A stretch of DNA of 64,000 nucleotides from Sanguibacter sp. HDW7 (GTDB lineage Bacteria; Actinomycetota; Actinomycetes; Actinomycetales; Cellulomonadaceae): the NCBI RefSeq assembly GCF_011300875.1, contig NZ_CP049862.1:1736001-1800000 (forward strand). Direction: 5' to 3'. Position 1 is the first letter of the stretch. Each line of letters starts with the position of its first letter. This document shows, one piece after another, positions 1 to 8,785 of this stretch. Under the pieces are notes generated by a model. It made no database searches. It had not been told where the DNA came from and worked only from the letters and a program-made list of their open reading frames with translations. The position numbers and the translations under genes are program-made.

Positions 1-2580
1 GAGGACCGCGGTCGCGGCCTTGACGAGCGCACCGGCGCGCACGCCGGCCTCGCGGGCCGCCGCGTTCGTCGCGACGACGACGAGCGGACGACCGCCCGTC
101 ACGCCCGCGACGGCGACCACGGCGCCGGACGCGTCGCCGAGGCGACCGCGCACGTCGAGCGCGAGCGCCCGCAGGTCGTCCGCACCTGCGACCTCGCCCG
201 CGTCGTGAGCCACGACCCGCACTCCGGCCGCGTCGACCGCGGACGACGCGAGGGTGCCCGCGACGGCGAGCAGCTGAGCCTGGCGCAGCGACGCCAGCTC
301 CTTCTCAGCGTCCTTGAGGCGCGTCATGAGGCTCGCCACGCGGTCCGCGACCTCCTCGCCACGCGCCCCGAGCATGCCGGAGACCTGGCCGACGATCGCG
401 CGCTCCTTCGCGTGGGACGCGTACGCGCCCGCTCCGACGAGCGCGTCGACGCGCCGCACGCCCGAGCCGATCGACGCCTCGCCGAGGAGCGTCACGAGAC
501 CGAGCTCGCCCGAACGACGCACGTGCGTGCCCGCGCAGAGCTCGCGCGACCAGTCGCCGCCGATCGAGACGACACGCACGCGCTCGCCGTACTTCTCGCC
601 GAACAGCGCCATCGCGCCCGAGGCCCGTGCCTCGTCGAGCGTCATGATCGCCTCGGTGACCTCGAGGTCCTCCTGGAGGCGCGAGTTGACGCGCTCCTCG
701 ATCTCGGCGAGCGCCGAGGCCGGCACGGCCGAGCCACGACGGAAGTCGAAGCGGATGCGGCTGGGCGCGTTCTCCGAGCCGGCCTGCGTCGCGTCCTTGC
801 CGAGCGACTCCTGCAGCGCCTTGTGGATGAGGTGCGTCGCCGAGTGCGCGCGCGCGATCGCGCCGCGGCGCCCGGTGTCGATCGTCGCCTCGCCCGACTC
901 ACCGACCGTGAGCGTGCCGTCGACCAGACGGCCGCGGTGGACGTTGAGACCCTTGATGGGTGCCTGCACGTCGTCGACCTCGACGACGGCGCCGCCGTCG
1001 AGACGGATGACGCCCTCGTCCGCGAGCTGGCCGCCGGCTTCCGCGTAGAACGGCGTGCGGTCAAGGACGATCTCGACGTTCGCCGGGGCGGTCGCCGCGG
1101 GCGCGGGGACGCCGTCGACGAGCAGCCCGACGACCGCGGCGCGCACCGAGGACTCGGTGTAGCCGAGGAACGCGACGGGCGCGGACATGTCCGACTTGAT
1201 GGACTCCCACACCGCGACGTCCGTGTGGCCGGCCTTCTTCGCGACCGCGTCGGCACGCGCACGCGCCTTCTGCTCGGCCATGAGCGAGCGGAACGCAGGC
1301 TCGTCCACCTGGACGCCGTGCTCCGCCGCCATCTCGAGCGTGAGGTCGATCGGGAAGCCGTACGTGTCGTGCAGCGCGAAGGCCGCGTCGCCGCCGAGGA
1401 CGGGCGTGCCCTCCCCCGCAGCCTTGACCGCCTTCGACACCGCGGTGTCGAGGATCGTCGTGCCCGAGGCGAGCGTCCGCAGGAACGCGTCCTCCTCGCC
1501 GTAGACGACGTCGGCGATGCGGTCGAAGTCCGCACCGATCTCCGGGTACGAGTTCACCATCTGGTCGCGCGACACCGGGAGCAGCTGCGGCAGCACGGCC
1601 TCCTGCACGCCGAGCAGGCGCAGCGAGCGCACCGCACGGCGCAGCAGGCGGCGCAGCACGTAGCCACGGCCCTCGTTCGACGGGCGCACGCCGTCGGCCA
1701 CGAGCATGAGCGAGGACCGCACGTGGTCCGCGATGACGCGCATACGCACGTCGTTCTCGCCGCCCTGGCCGTACGTCGAACCCGTGAGCTCCTGCGTCGC
1801 CGCGATGACGGGGAAGACCTCGTCGATCTCGTACAGGTTCTGCTTGTCCTGCAGCAGGAACGCCATGCGCTCGAGGCCCGCGCCCGTGTCGATGGCCTTC
1901 TGGTCGAGCTCGCGCACGAGCGGGTAGTCCTTGCCCGTGCCCTCGCCGCGCAGGAACTGGTCGAAGACGAGGTTCCAGATCTCGAGGTAGCGGTCGCCGC
2001 CGGGGTCGACGTCACCGCCCACGGCCTCAGGTCCGTACTCAGGTCCGCGGTCGTAGTGGAACTCCGCGCAGGGGCCGGCCGGGCCGGGCTGGCCCGTGTC
2101 CCAGAAGTTCTCCTCGCGAGGGAGCCGCACGATGTGCTTCGGGTCGATGCCGATCTTGCGCGTGAGGACGTCGAAGGACTCCGTGTCCTGGTCCCACAGC
2201 GTCACCCACATGCGGTCGCCGTCGAAGCCGTAGCCGCCCGCGTCCTGCGAGCCCGTGAGGAGCTCCCAGGCGAGGTCGATCGCGCCTTCCTTGAAGTAGT
2301 CGCCGAACGAGAAGTTGCCGTTCATCTGGAAGAAGGTGCCGTGGCGCGTCGTGCGGCCGACGTTCTCGATGTCGTTCGTACGGATGCACTTCTGCACGGA
2401 GGCGATGCGCGGGTACGGTGCGGGCTCGGTCCCGATGATGTAGGGGATGAACGGCACCATGCCGGCGACGGTGAACAGCAGCGACGGGTCCGGCGAGATG
2501 AGCGAGGCGCTCGGTGCGATGTGGTGGCCCCGGGCCTCGAAGTGGTCGAGCCAACGCTGGCGGATGTCGGCGGTACGCAT
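1..2580 (-). CDS. alaS: Alanyl-tRNA synthetase (3' end outside window)
   Basis: AlaRS charges tRNA-Ala and edits mischarged Ser/Gly-tRNA-Ala in the cytosol. The reading frame is open for 860 codons to the window edge without a stop, so only a short C-terminal piece is missing. The N-terminus (MRTADIRQRWLDHFEARGHH) is the class II catalytic start of the family. The editing domain shows the zinc/editing motif HSATH (His579, His583) and the second metal motif CAGTH (Cys682, His686). The 860 residues seen fit the usual length near 880-900. It lies about 80 nt downstream of the DUF6167 gene on the same strand, the common actinobacterial order rpsD-DUF948-DUF6167-alaS. Identity is secure. Confidence 0.97.
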   Translation of the reverse strand, partial: MRTADIRQRWLDHFEARGHHIAPSASLISPDPSLLFTVAGMVPFIPYIIGTEPAPYPRIASVQKCIRTNDIENVGRTTRHGTFFQMNGNFSFGDYFKEGAIDLAWELLTGSQDAGGYGFDGDRMWVTLWDQDTESFDVLTRKIGIDPKHIVRLPREENFWDTGQPGPAGPCAEFHYDRGPEYGPEAVGGDVDPGGDRYLEIWNLVFDQFLRGEGTGKDYPLVRELDQKAIDTGAGLERMAFLLQDKQNLYEIDEVFPVIAATQELTGSTYGQGGENDVRMRVIADHVRSSLMLVADGVRPSNEGRGYVLRRLLRRAVRSLRLLGVQEAVLPQLLPVSRDQMVNSYPEIGADFDRIADVVYGEEDAFLRTLASGTTILDTAVSKAVKAAGEGTPVLGGDAAFALHDTYGFPIDLTLEMAAEHGVQVDEPAFRSLMAEQKARARADAVAKKAGHTDVAVWESIKSDMSAPVAFLGYTESSVRAAVVGLLVDGVPAPAATAPANVEIVLDRTPFYAEAGGQLADEGVIRLDGGAVVEVDDVQAPIKGLNVHRGRLVDGTLTVGESGEATIDTGRRGAIARAHSATHLIHKALQESLGKDATQAGSENAPSRIRFDFRRGSAVPASALAEIEERVNSRLQEDLEVTEAIMTLDEARASGAMALFGEKYGERVRVVSIGGDWSRELCAGTHVRRSGELGLVTLLGEASIGSGVRRVDALVGAGAYASHAKERAIVGQVSGMLGARGEEVADRVASLMTRLKDAEKELASLRQAQLLAVAGTLASSAVDAAGVRVVAHDAGEVAGADDLRALALDVRGRLGDASGAVVAVAGVTGGRPLVVVATNAAAREAGVRAGALVKAATAVL

Positions 2581-2657
2581 GGTGTCCTCGTGTGTCTGGT
2601 GGTCGTGCATGGGCCGGCGCCGTGGCGCCGAAGGTCAGGGTAGGGCCCCGGGAGGTC

Positions 2658-3077
2658 CTAGAAGGAGTACGGCAGGTCGTCCTCGTCGTCGATCCGCGTC
2701 GTGCGGCCGGGGTAGTCCCCTCCCGACGACGCCGGGTCGACCGGCTCGGCTCCCCAGCGTGCCGCGGTGCGCGCCTGCTCACGCAGGTGGCGGGCCTGGC
2801 CCCGGGCGTCCGTGCGGTCGGCGGGCGCCCGGCCCTCGGCGGCGAGCGCCTCATGGAGCTCAGCCTCACGACGGTCCCGTGCCTCGACGAGGTCGTCGCC
2901 GAACGCACCGGCGGCCTCGCGGACGCGGCCCAGCACCGTCGTCGCCTGAGCGGTCGCGCCCTTGACCGCGCGGTCGACGACCGCCGGCGGGCTGTAGCGC
3001 TCGCGCAGCTCGGTCGCCTTGCGGATGACGACGACGGTGAGTCCGACGCCGACCGCGACCCAGAAGAGTCGCTTCAT
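2658..3077 (-). CDS. DUF6167-type single-pass membrane protein
   Basis: A 139-residue protein of unknown function. It starts with one N-terminal hydrophobic helix (about residues 3-18, LFWVAVGVGLTVVVI) followed by a charged, probably helical cytoplasmic part and an acidic tail (DDEDDLPYSF). The ATG overlaps the stop of the upstream DUF948 gene by 4 bases (ATGA at 3074-3077), so the two are translationally coupled. Position between DUF948 and alaS and the domain layout match the small family found at this locus in many actinobacteria. Function is unknown; a role with the DUF948 protein at the membrane is inference. Confidence 0.8.
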   Translation of the reverse strand: MKRLFWVAVGVGLTVVVIRKATELRERYSPPAVVDRAVKGATAQATTVLGRVREAAGAFGDDLVEARDRREAELHEALAAEGRAPADRTDARGQARHLREQARTAARWGAEPVDPASSGGDYPGRTTRIDDEDDLPYSF

Positions 3078-3505
3078 CGGGTGCTCCCGCGGCGTCCACG
3101 CAGGTCAGGGGCCGGGCTCGCCGGGGCGGCGTCGTCCGGGTCCAGCCCGCGCACGCGCGAGAACGCGCGGGCGGACGCCTTGCGCACGCCGTGGAGCGTG
3201 CTCGCCACCGTGATGAGCGGCCCGCCGAGCACCGACGCGTAGAGGCCCGTGAGCGCCGAGACGTTCTCCGCGACCTGCGCGGCCGACGTCGTCACCGTGT
3301 CGACCTTGGCGAGCTGGACGTTCGTCTCCGCGACGGTCGTCGTCGCCTCGTCGAGGATCGGCACCGTGTGCTCGGTGAGCTCACGCACCGCGTCCCGCGC
3401 CTCGTCGAGCACACGCCCGAGCTTGAGCAGCGGGACCGCGAGCAGCCCGACGAGCAGGACGAACGCGATCGCGGCGATGAGTCCGGCCACGTCTCCGAGT
3501 GACAT
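3074..3505 (-). CDS. DUF948 domain-containing membrane protein
   Basis: A 143-residue protein of the DUF948 family. It has an N-terminal membrane helix (about residues 8-28) and then a long amphipathic, coiled-coil-like region resembling chemoreceptor signalling helices (repeated T/V/A heptads, TTTVAETNVQLAKVDTVTTS). The frame is open further upstream, but the start chosen (MSLGDVAG) has a clear GGAAGGA ribosome-binding site 8 nt before the ATG, and its length suits the family. It is coupled to the DUF6167 gene by a 4-base overlap. The biochemical role of the family is not known. Confidence 0.82.
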   Translation of the reverse strand: MSLGDVAGLIAAIAFVLLVGLLAVPLLKLGRVLDEARDAVRELTEHTVPILDEATTTVAETNVQLAKVDTVTTSAAQVAENVSALTGLYASVLGGPLITVASTLHGVRKASARAFSRVRGLDPDDAAPASPAPDLRGRRGSTR

Positions 3506-3611
3506 CCGTGCTTCCTTCCGGTGCGGGTGCCTCCGGTCCGGGGCACCCGGCAACTCTACCTGCCGAGGGACCTGCGCGACCGTGGACGCCACGCACCCTC
3601 CGGGTACGCGA

Positions 3612-3645
3612 ACGCCCCGCACGCTGCGAGGCAGCGGCGGGGCGT
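3612..3645 (-). terminator. Strong hairpin downstream of rpsD
   Basis: Arms ACGCCCCGC (3612-3620) and GCGGGGCGT (3637-3645) pair perfectly, with an inner CGCTGC/GCAGCG extension. The hairpin starts 21 nt after the rpsD stop and lies before the DUF948 ribosome-binding site. No U-tract follows, as is usual in high-GC actinobacteria. Confidence 0.75.
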
Positions 3646-3665
3646 CCGACGTGGTTCTCGGGCGA

Positions 3666-4292
3666 TCAGCGCGAGTAGTGCTCGACGACGAGCTGAACCT
3701 CGGCGGTCACGGGGACCTCGACGCGCTTGGGGCGACGGACCAGGGAGAAGGAGAGCTTCTCGAGCTGGACGTCGAGGTACGCGGGGACGGCCGGGAGGAC
3801 GTCGCGGTGCGCACCGGCGGCGGCGACCTGGAACGGCACCGTGGCCTGGCTCTTCGGCTTGACCTGGACCGTCTGGCCCGGCTTCACCTGGAACGAGGGG
3901 CGGTCGACGATCTTGCCGTCGACGAGGATGTGGCGGTGCACGACGGCCTGGCGAGCCTGGAGGATCGTGCGGGCGAAACCAGAGCGCAGGACGAGCGCGT
4001 CGAGACGCATCTCGAGGATCTCGACGAGCGCCTCACCGGTCAGGCCGGAGTCCTTCTTGGCGACCTCGAACGCACGGGCCATCTGCTTCTCGCGGAGACC
4101 GTACTGGGCGCGCAGACGCTGCTTCTCACGGAGACGGACCGCGTAGTCCGACTCGGTGCGACGGCGGGCGCGGCCGTGCTCGCCCGGGGGGTACGGGCGC
4201 TTCTCGAAGTGCTTGACGGCCTTGGGGGTGAGCGCGATGCCGAGGGCACGGCTCAGGCGCACCTGGCGGCGCGAACGGGTCACAGAGGACAC
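3666..4292 (-). CDS. rpsD: 30S ribosomal protein S4 (cysteine-free form)
   Basis: S4 is a primary 16S rRNA-binding protein that nucleates small-subunit assembly. The 208-residue product has the family signature EKRPYPPGEHG near residue 30-40, the S4 RNA-binding core (MRLDALVLRSGFARTILQARQAVVHRHILVDG) around residues 95-125 and the C-terminal HYSR. It contains no cysteine, so it is the zinc-independent (C-minus) form and not the zinc-ribbon form. It is preceded by a leader of about 130 nt with two possible hairpins (see regulatory entry) and followed by a strong terminator, so it can be a single transcription unit. Confidence 0.97.
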   Translation of the reverse strand: MSSVTRSRRQVRLSRALGIALTPKAVKHFEKRPYPPGEHGRARRRTESDYAVRLREKQRLRAQYGLREKQMARAFEVAKKDSGLTGEALVEILEMRLDALVLRSGFARTILQARQAVVHRHILVDGKIVDRPSFQVKPGQTVQVKPKSQATVPFQVAAAGAHRDVLPAVPAYLDVQLEKLSFSLVRRPKRVEVPVTAEVQLVVEHYSR

Positions 4293-4326
4293 GGTGGTTC
4301 CATCCTGTCGTGGGATATTGACGTCA

Positions 4327-4437
4327 CACCCGAGAGACCGGGTGCGGGACCAGCCGACGCACCGCTCTCCGACGGATCAGGAGCGAAGTCAGGGCCGAGG
4401 TCCCAGGTGTGCCCGCGAGGGCAACCTGTCCATCATA
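4327..4437 (-). promoter_or_regulatory. rpsD promoter and structured leader
   Basis: On the minus strand a -10 like hexamer TATGAT lies at 4432-4437, giving an expected transcript start near 4425 and a leader of about 130 nt. The leader begins with a hairpin (4405-4427; AGGTTGCCC pairing with GGGCACACCT, one bulge) and has a second stem CACCCG/CGGGTG at 4327-4344. S4 autoregulates through its own leader in Bacillus; whether this leader does so is inference. Confidence 0.45.
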
Positions 4438-4462
4438 CCCGACGCCCACGGGTGCCTCGCAC

Positions 4463-5839
4463 CTACGGGTCGGACGGGCGCGGGGCTCGGGCGAGGATCT
4501 CCCGGACCGCCTCGAGACGCGGGCCCACCTGACGCTCGAATCCCCGGTCGCTCGGGTCGTAGTAGCGGCGGCCCACGAGCGTGTCCGGCAGGTACTGCTG
4601 AGCCGCGACCGCGTGCGGCTCGTCGTGCGCGTACACGTACTCCTGGCCGTGCCCGATCCGCTGCGCGCCCGCGTAGTGCGCGTCGCGCAGGTGCGTCGGT
4701 ACGACACCTGCGCGTCCCGCGCGCACGTCCGCGATCGCCGCGTCGATCCCGAGGTACGCCGCGTTCGACTTCGGGGCCGTCGCAAGGTGCACGACGGCCT
4801 CCGCGAGGACGATGCGCCCCTCCGGCATGCCGATGAGCGCCACCGCCTGGGCGGCAGCGGTCGCCGTCTGCAGCGCGCTCGGGTCCGCGAGACCCACGTC
4901 CTCCGCCGCGGAGATGACGAGGCGCCGCGCGATGAACCGCGGGTCCTCCCCCGCGACGATCATCCGCGCGAGGTAGTGCAGCGCCGCGTCGACGTCCGAG
5001 CCCCGGATCGACTTGATGAACGCCGAGACCACGTCGTAGTGCTGGTCGCCCGCCCGGTCGTAGCGCACCGCGGCGACGTCGACGGCCTTCTCGACCGTCG
5101 CCAGATCGACAGTCGCCCCCGGCCCCTCCTCCGAGAGCGCGGCGCCTGCCGCGGCCTCGAGCACCGTGAGCGCCTTGCGCGCGTCACCGCCGGACAGTCG
5201 CAGCAGATGATCGAGCGCATCGTCGTCGAGGGTCACCTCCCCGCCGAGACCCCGCTCGTCGGCCACCGCACGCTCGACGAGCGTGCGCACGTCGTCCTCC
5301 CCGAGCGGCTGCAGCGTGAGCAGCAGCGAGCGCGATAGCAGCGGCGAGTTCACCGAGAAGCTCGGGTTCTCCGTGGTCGCCGCGACGAGCGTCACCCAGC
5401 GGTTCTCGACGCTCGGCAGGAGCGCGTCCTGCTGCGTGCGGGAGAACCTGTGGACCTCGTCGACGAACAGCACGGTCTCCTCGCCGCCGGCGACGAGCCG
5501 CCTGCGCGCGTCCTCGACGACGGTGCGCACGTCCTTGACGCCCGCCGTCACCGCTGACAGCTCGACGAAACGCCGCCCCGAAGCACGCGCCACGAGGTAC
5601 GCGAGCGTCGTCTTGCCCGTCCCCGGAGGACCCCACAGCACGACCGACGACGGCGCCGCACGGCCCGACCCCTCCCCCGGCTCGACGAGCCGCCGCAGGG
5701 GTGAGCCAGGCTCGAGCAGGTGCGCCTGGCCCGCGACCTCATCAAGGGTCCGCGGTCGCATGCGCACCGCGAGCGGCGAGCCCCGGGAGGGTTCCGGCAC
5801 GCCCGCGGCGTCGGTGCCCGCGGTCTCGAACAGGTCCAT
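4463..5839 (-). CDS. rarA: Replication-associated recombination protein A (RarA/MgsA AAA+ ATPase)
   Basis: RarA is a clamp-loader-like AAA+ ATPase acting at stalled replication forks. The 458-residue protein has Walker [10 protein letters not shown] (70-78), Walker B with DEVH (127-130), the sensor 1 segment [10 protein letters not shown], and the C-terminal tetramerisation region typical of WRNIP1/RarA ([32 protein letters not shown]). The ATG lies 6 nt after a TAGGCT hexamer, suggesting a leaderless mRNA. It is followed by rpsD on the same strand with about 170 nt between. Confidence 0.95.
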   Translation of the reverse strand: MDLFETAGTDAAGVPEPSRGSPLAVRMRPRTLDEVAGQAHLLEPGSPLRRLVEPGEGSGRAAPSSVVLWGPPGTGKTTLAYLVARASGRRFVELSAVTAGVKDVRTVVEDARRRLVAGGEETVLFVDEVHRFSRTQQDALLPSVENRWVTLVAATTENPSFSVNSPLLSRSLLLTLQPLGEDDVRTLVERAVADERGLGGEVTLDDDALDHLLRLSGGDARKALTVLEAAAGAALSEEGPGATVDLATVEKAVDVAAVRYDRAGDQHYDVVSAFIKSIRGSDVDAALHYLARMIVAGEDPRFIARRLVISAAEDVGLADPSALQTATAAAQAVALIGMPEGRIVLAEAVVHLATAPKSNAAYLGIDAAIADVRAGRAGVVPTHLRDAHYAGAQRIGHGQEYVYAHDEPHAVAAQQYLPDTLVGRRYYDPSDRGFERQVGPRLEAVREILARAPRPSDP

Positions 5840-5845
5840 GGCCTG

Positions 5846-5851
5846 AGCCTA
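5846..5851 (-). promoter_or_regulatory. Leaderless -10 element of rarA (TAGGCT)
   Basis: TAGGCT ends 6 nt before the rarA ATG, which would put the transcript start at or next to the start codon. No ribosome-binding site is present. The same spacing recurs at many starts in this window. Confidence 0.6.
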
Positions 5852-5924
5852 CGGCGCTGCACGCGGTCGTCCCGACCGGCCTCGCTCGTGGCGAACGCGC
5901 ACGTCTCGATGGGATAGTGGCTCC

Positions 5925-8159
5925 GTGTTCGCATCACTCGGCCGCAAGATCGTCCGTCACCCTCGCCGCGCGCTCGTCGCCTGGGCGCTCATCACGCTCG
6001 TCGGCGCGCTCATCGCGCTCGTCGGGACCGGCGGCGGCAACCTCTTCGACCGGCTGAGCACCGGCGAGCCTTCCGTCACGGGCTCCGAGAGCGCCGAGGG
6101 CAACAGGATCCTCGCCGAGCACACGACGACCGGACCGATGATCACCATGATGGTCTCGGACGTCGACCCCGCAGCCGCAGCGCTGCCCGAGGCCGTCGAG
6201 ACGGCGCGCACCGCGGTCGCCGCCGTGCCGGGCGTCACGTCCGTCGTCGATCCGTTCGCCCTGCCCGACGGCATCGCGAACCCCGCCGCCAAGCCGCTGC
6301 TCGCGGTGTCCGGTTCGGGCTTCATCATGGTCGCCGAGCTCGATCGGGCGCTCGACGCAGACGCGCTCGCGAGCGCCGAGCGGGCCGTCGTGCAGGCGTT
6401 CGAGAAGGCCGACGACGCGATCGTCGCCGCAGTCCCCGGCGCGACGACCCTCGTCGGCGGCACGAGCCTCGTCGTCGAGGCGGTCACCGACCAGGTGAAG
6501 TCCGACCTCGTCACGGGCGAGGTCGTCGCGCTGCCCGTCGCGCTCATCATCATGGTGCTCGTCTTCGGCGGCTTCCTCACCGCCTCGATGCCCATGGTCG
6601 GCGCGGTCGCGTCGATCGGTGCGGGCCTCGGCGTCATCTACGGCCTCACGCACGTCATCGACGTCGACTCCTCCATCGTCAACGTCGTCTCGCTCCTCTC
6701 GATCGGCCTCTCGATCGACTACGGCCTGCTCATCGTGTCTCGCTACCGCGAGGAGCTCGCGAGGGCGCGCGCCCAGGAGTCCGAGGGCGGCATGCGCCGA
6801 CGGCGTGGCGACGGCGCCGTCCAGGTCGCGCTCGTCCGGACGATGTCGACGGCAGGGCGTACCGTCGCCTTCTCCGCGCTCACGGTCGCGATCTCGATCG
6901 CCGGCCTCGTGGTCTTCGAGCCTGCGATCCTCCGCTCGATCGGCCTCGCAGGGCTCGCGATCGTCCTCATCTCGGTCGCGACGGCGCTCACGCTCGTCCC
7001 TGCGCTGCTGCTCGTCGCCGGCGCGCGCCTCGAGAGGCCCGGGCTCCTCACGCGCGTCCCCAAGCTCGGCGCGGTGCTCGCCCGCACCGCGGACGTCGAG
7101 AGCGACGAGGGCGTCTTCTCCCGCTGGGCCGAGCGCGTCCAGCGTCGTCCGTGGTGGGTGCTCGCCGGGTGCGTCGCTGTCCTCGCCGCGATGGCGCTCC
7201 CGCTCGGGCACCTCCACCTGCGCAACTCCGGCGTCGACCTGCTGCCCTCCTCCGACCCCCAGCGCGTCTTCGTCGAGCAGCTCGCCTCCGAGTACCCCGC
7301 GACAGCGGGCTCCGACCTCGTCGTCATCGTCGAGGGCACGCTCGAGGAGGCCGCCGCCTGGGCCACCGAGATCGAGGCACTGCCCCTCGTCACCGCTGTG
7401 CACGGCCCGTCCGCTCTCGGCACGTACGCGGTCCTCGCGATCGACACGACCGACGACGACGCGGGCGGCCCCGACGCCGTCGCGGCAGTCCACGACCTGC
7501 GCGAGCTCGACCCGCCGCACCGCGCGTGGGTCACCGGGCAGACCGCCAACCAGGTCGACTTCCTCGACGCCCTCACGTCGCGCGCACCGTGGGCGGTCGG
7601 GATCGTCGTCGTCGCGACGCTCGTCCTGCTGTTCCTCATGACCGGCTCGATCGTGGTGCCGGTCAAGGCGCTCCTCACCAACGGGCTGTCGCTCGCAGCG
7701 TCGATGGGCGTGCTCGTCCTCGCGTTCCAGGACGGCTGGCTCGAAGGGCTCCTCGGCTTCGCGTCGACGGGCGGCATCGAGACGTACGTCTTCGCGCTCG
7801 TCCTCGCGTTCGCCTTCGGGCTGGCGATGGACTACGAGGTGTTCCTCCTTGCACGCATCAAGGAGCTCGTCGACTCGGGGCTCGACTCCGAGGAGGCGGT
7901 GCGCCTCGGCCTGCAGCGTTCGGGTCGCATCATCACGTCCGCCGCCGCGATCATCGTCGTCGTCTTTGCCGGGTTCATCTTCGGCGATCTGCTCGTCATC
8001 AAGGAGGTCGGCTTCGCGCTCGCGTTCGCGGTCGCCCTCGACGCGACGCTCGTGCGCATGCTGCTCGTCCCCGCGACGATGACGCTCCTCGGCAGGTACA
8101 ACTGGTGGGCGCCGGCGCCGCTGCGCCGCGTCCACGAGCGCTTCGGCCTCGAGCACTGA
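5925..8159 (+). CDS. MMPL/RND family membrane transporter
   Basis: A 744-residue MMPL-type transporter, a proton-driven exporter family that moves lipids or hydrophobic compounds. Predicted layout: TM1 at about 16-34, a periplasmic loop, a bundle of helices around 205-375, a second segment with TM at about 410-430, a second loop, and a terminal bundle (565-730). It contains the paired motifs SIGLSIDYGLLIVSRYREE (about 268) and AFAFGLAMDYEVFLLARIKE (about 630), whose Asp-Tyr pairs match the proton-relay positions of MMPL proteins. GTG start, with GATAGT 6 nt upstream and no ribosome-binding site. Substrate cannot be told from sequence. A small two-TM gene follows 2 nt after the stop. Confidence 0.9.
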   Translation: MFASLGRKIVRHPRRALVAWALITLVGALIALVGTGGGNLFDRLSTGEPSVTGSESAEGNRILAEHTTTGPMITMMVSDVDPAAAALPEAVETARTAVAAVPGVTSVVDPFALPDGIANPAAKPLLAVSGSGFIMVAELDRALDADALASAERAVVQAFEKADDAIVAAVPGATTLVGGTSLVVEAVTDQVKSDLVTGEVVALPVALIIMVLVFGGFLTASMPMVGAVASIGAGLGVIYGLTHVIDVDSSIVNVVSLLSIGLSIDYGLLIVSRYREELARARAQESEGGMRRRRGDGAVQVALVRTMSTAGRTVAFSALTVAISIAGLVVFEPAILRSIGLAGLAIVLISVATALTLVPALLLVAGARLERPGLLTRVPKLGAVLARTADVESDEGVFSRWAERVQRRPWWVLAGCVAVLAAMALPLGHLHLRNSGVDLLPSSDPQRVFVEQLASEYPATAGSDLVVIVEGTLEEAAAWATEIEALPLVTAVHGPSALGTYAVLAIDTTDDDAGGPDAVAAVHDLRELDPPHRAWVTGQTANQVDFLDALTSRAPWAVGIVVVATLVLLFLMTGSIVVPVKALLTNGLSLAASMGVLVLAFQDGWLEGLLGFASTGGIETYVFALVLAFAFGLAMDYEVFLLARIKELVDSGLDSEEAVRLGLQRSGRIITSAAAIIVVVFAGFIFGDLLVIKEVGFALAFAVALDATLVRMLLVPATMTLLGRYNWWAPAPLRRVHERFGLEH

Positions 8160-8161
8160 GC

Positions 8162-8614
8162 ATGGCGGACCTCGGGCGACGGGACGACGCCGCAGCGCAT
8201 GACCGTGCGGAACGTGCGGCGACCGCGGCACTCGTCGAGATGCGCAACGCGGCGCGCGTCGCCGAGCACGAGGCCGACCTGGTCCGCCATCGCACAGGCC
8301 GCCGCCGGCTCACCGCCGTCACCGCCGTCGTCGCGGTCTACGAGATCGTGTGGTGGGTCGCGGCTCTCGTGGCCCGTAGCCGGACCGAGCGTCTCGAGGA
8401 CTTCGAGGAGAGGCTGGCTGCGCTCCGTGACTGGACCGTCCTGGCCGGGCCGCACTGGGTGTTCACCGTCGTCGCGGTCGTCGTGCTCGTGGTGCTGTGG
8501 CGGCGCCACCTCCGGCGACGCCCTGTCCCACCGACCCTCGACCTGCCGCCCGACGAGCGACGACGGCACGGAGCGTTCGACCCGGACGGGCAGGTCCCTC
8601 GCCGCATCATCTGA
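8162..8614 (+). CDS. Small two-TM membrane protein coupled to the MMPL gene
   Basis: A 150-residue protein I do not recognise. It has a charged N-terminal helix (residues 1-50), two hydrophobic segments (about 52-70, VTAVVAVYEIVWWVAALVA; and about 96-113, WVFTVVAVVVLVVLW) and a basic, proline-rich tail. The ATG lies 2 nt after the MMPL stop, so translational coupling is likely and an accessory role to the transporter is a fair inference. Codon use matches its neighbours. Confidence 0.7.
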   Translation: MADLGRRDDAAAHDRAERAATAALVEMRNAARVAEHEADLVRHRTGRRRLTAVTAVVAVYEIVWWVAALVARSRTERLEDFEERLAALRDWTVLAGPHWVFTVVAVVVLVVLWRRHLRRRPVPPTLDLPPDERRRHGAFDPDGQVPRRII

Positions 8615-8731
8615 GCCGCGCGCGCTCCCGACGGATTGACGGGTTCCGACCAGGCGGGTTCTCGTGGTCGTCGCATCACGTTGAGCTTCAAGGAGATGCA
8701 CCATGCCTCGACCCGACCTCAAGACGCAGGA

Positions 8732-8768
8732 ACGCCCCGGCGCGCATCGTGGATGCGCGCCGGGGCGT
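8732..8768. terminator. Perfect 17-bp hairpin between convergent genes
   Basis: ACGCCCCGGCGCGCATC (8732-8748) pairs perfectly with 8752-8768 around a GTG loop. It lies 18 nt after the aspS stop (minus strand) and about 120 nt after the small membrane-protein gene (plus strand), so it can serve both directions. Confidence 0.75.
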
Positions 8769-8785
8769 CCGTGTCCGGCAGTGGC

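Noticed and set aside
205-2643. Long plus-strand open frame of 812 codons opposite alaS
   Set aside because: A GC-rich shadow of alaS: Arg/Leu/Asp-dominated translation, no family motif, while the minus strand reads as a complete AlaRS.
5934-8231. Long minus-strand frame of 765 codons opposite the MMPL gene
   Set aside because: Arg/Asp/Glu-rich translation without motifs; the plus strand encodes a clear MMPL transporter.
8629-8641. 13-nt string CGACGGATTGACG shared with the inverted repeat at 51291
   Set aside because: A 13-nt match is expected by chance many times in 64 kb; no inverted partner exists near 8.6 kb.
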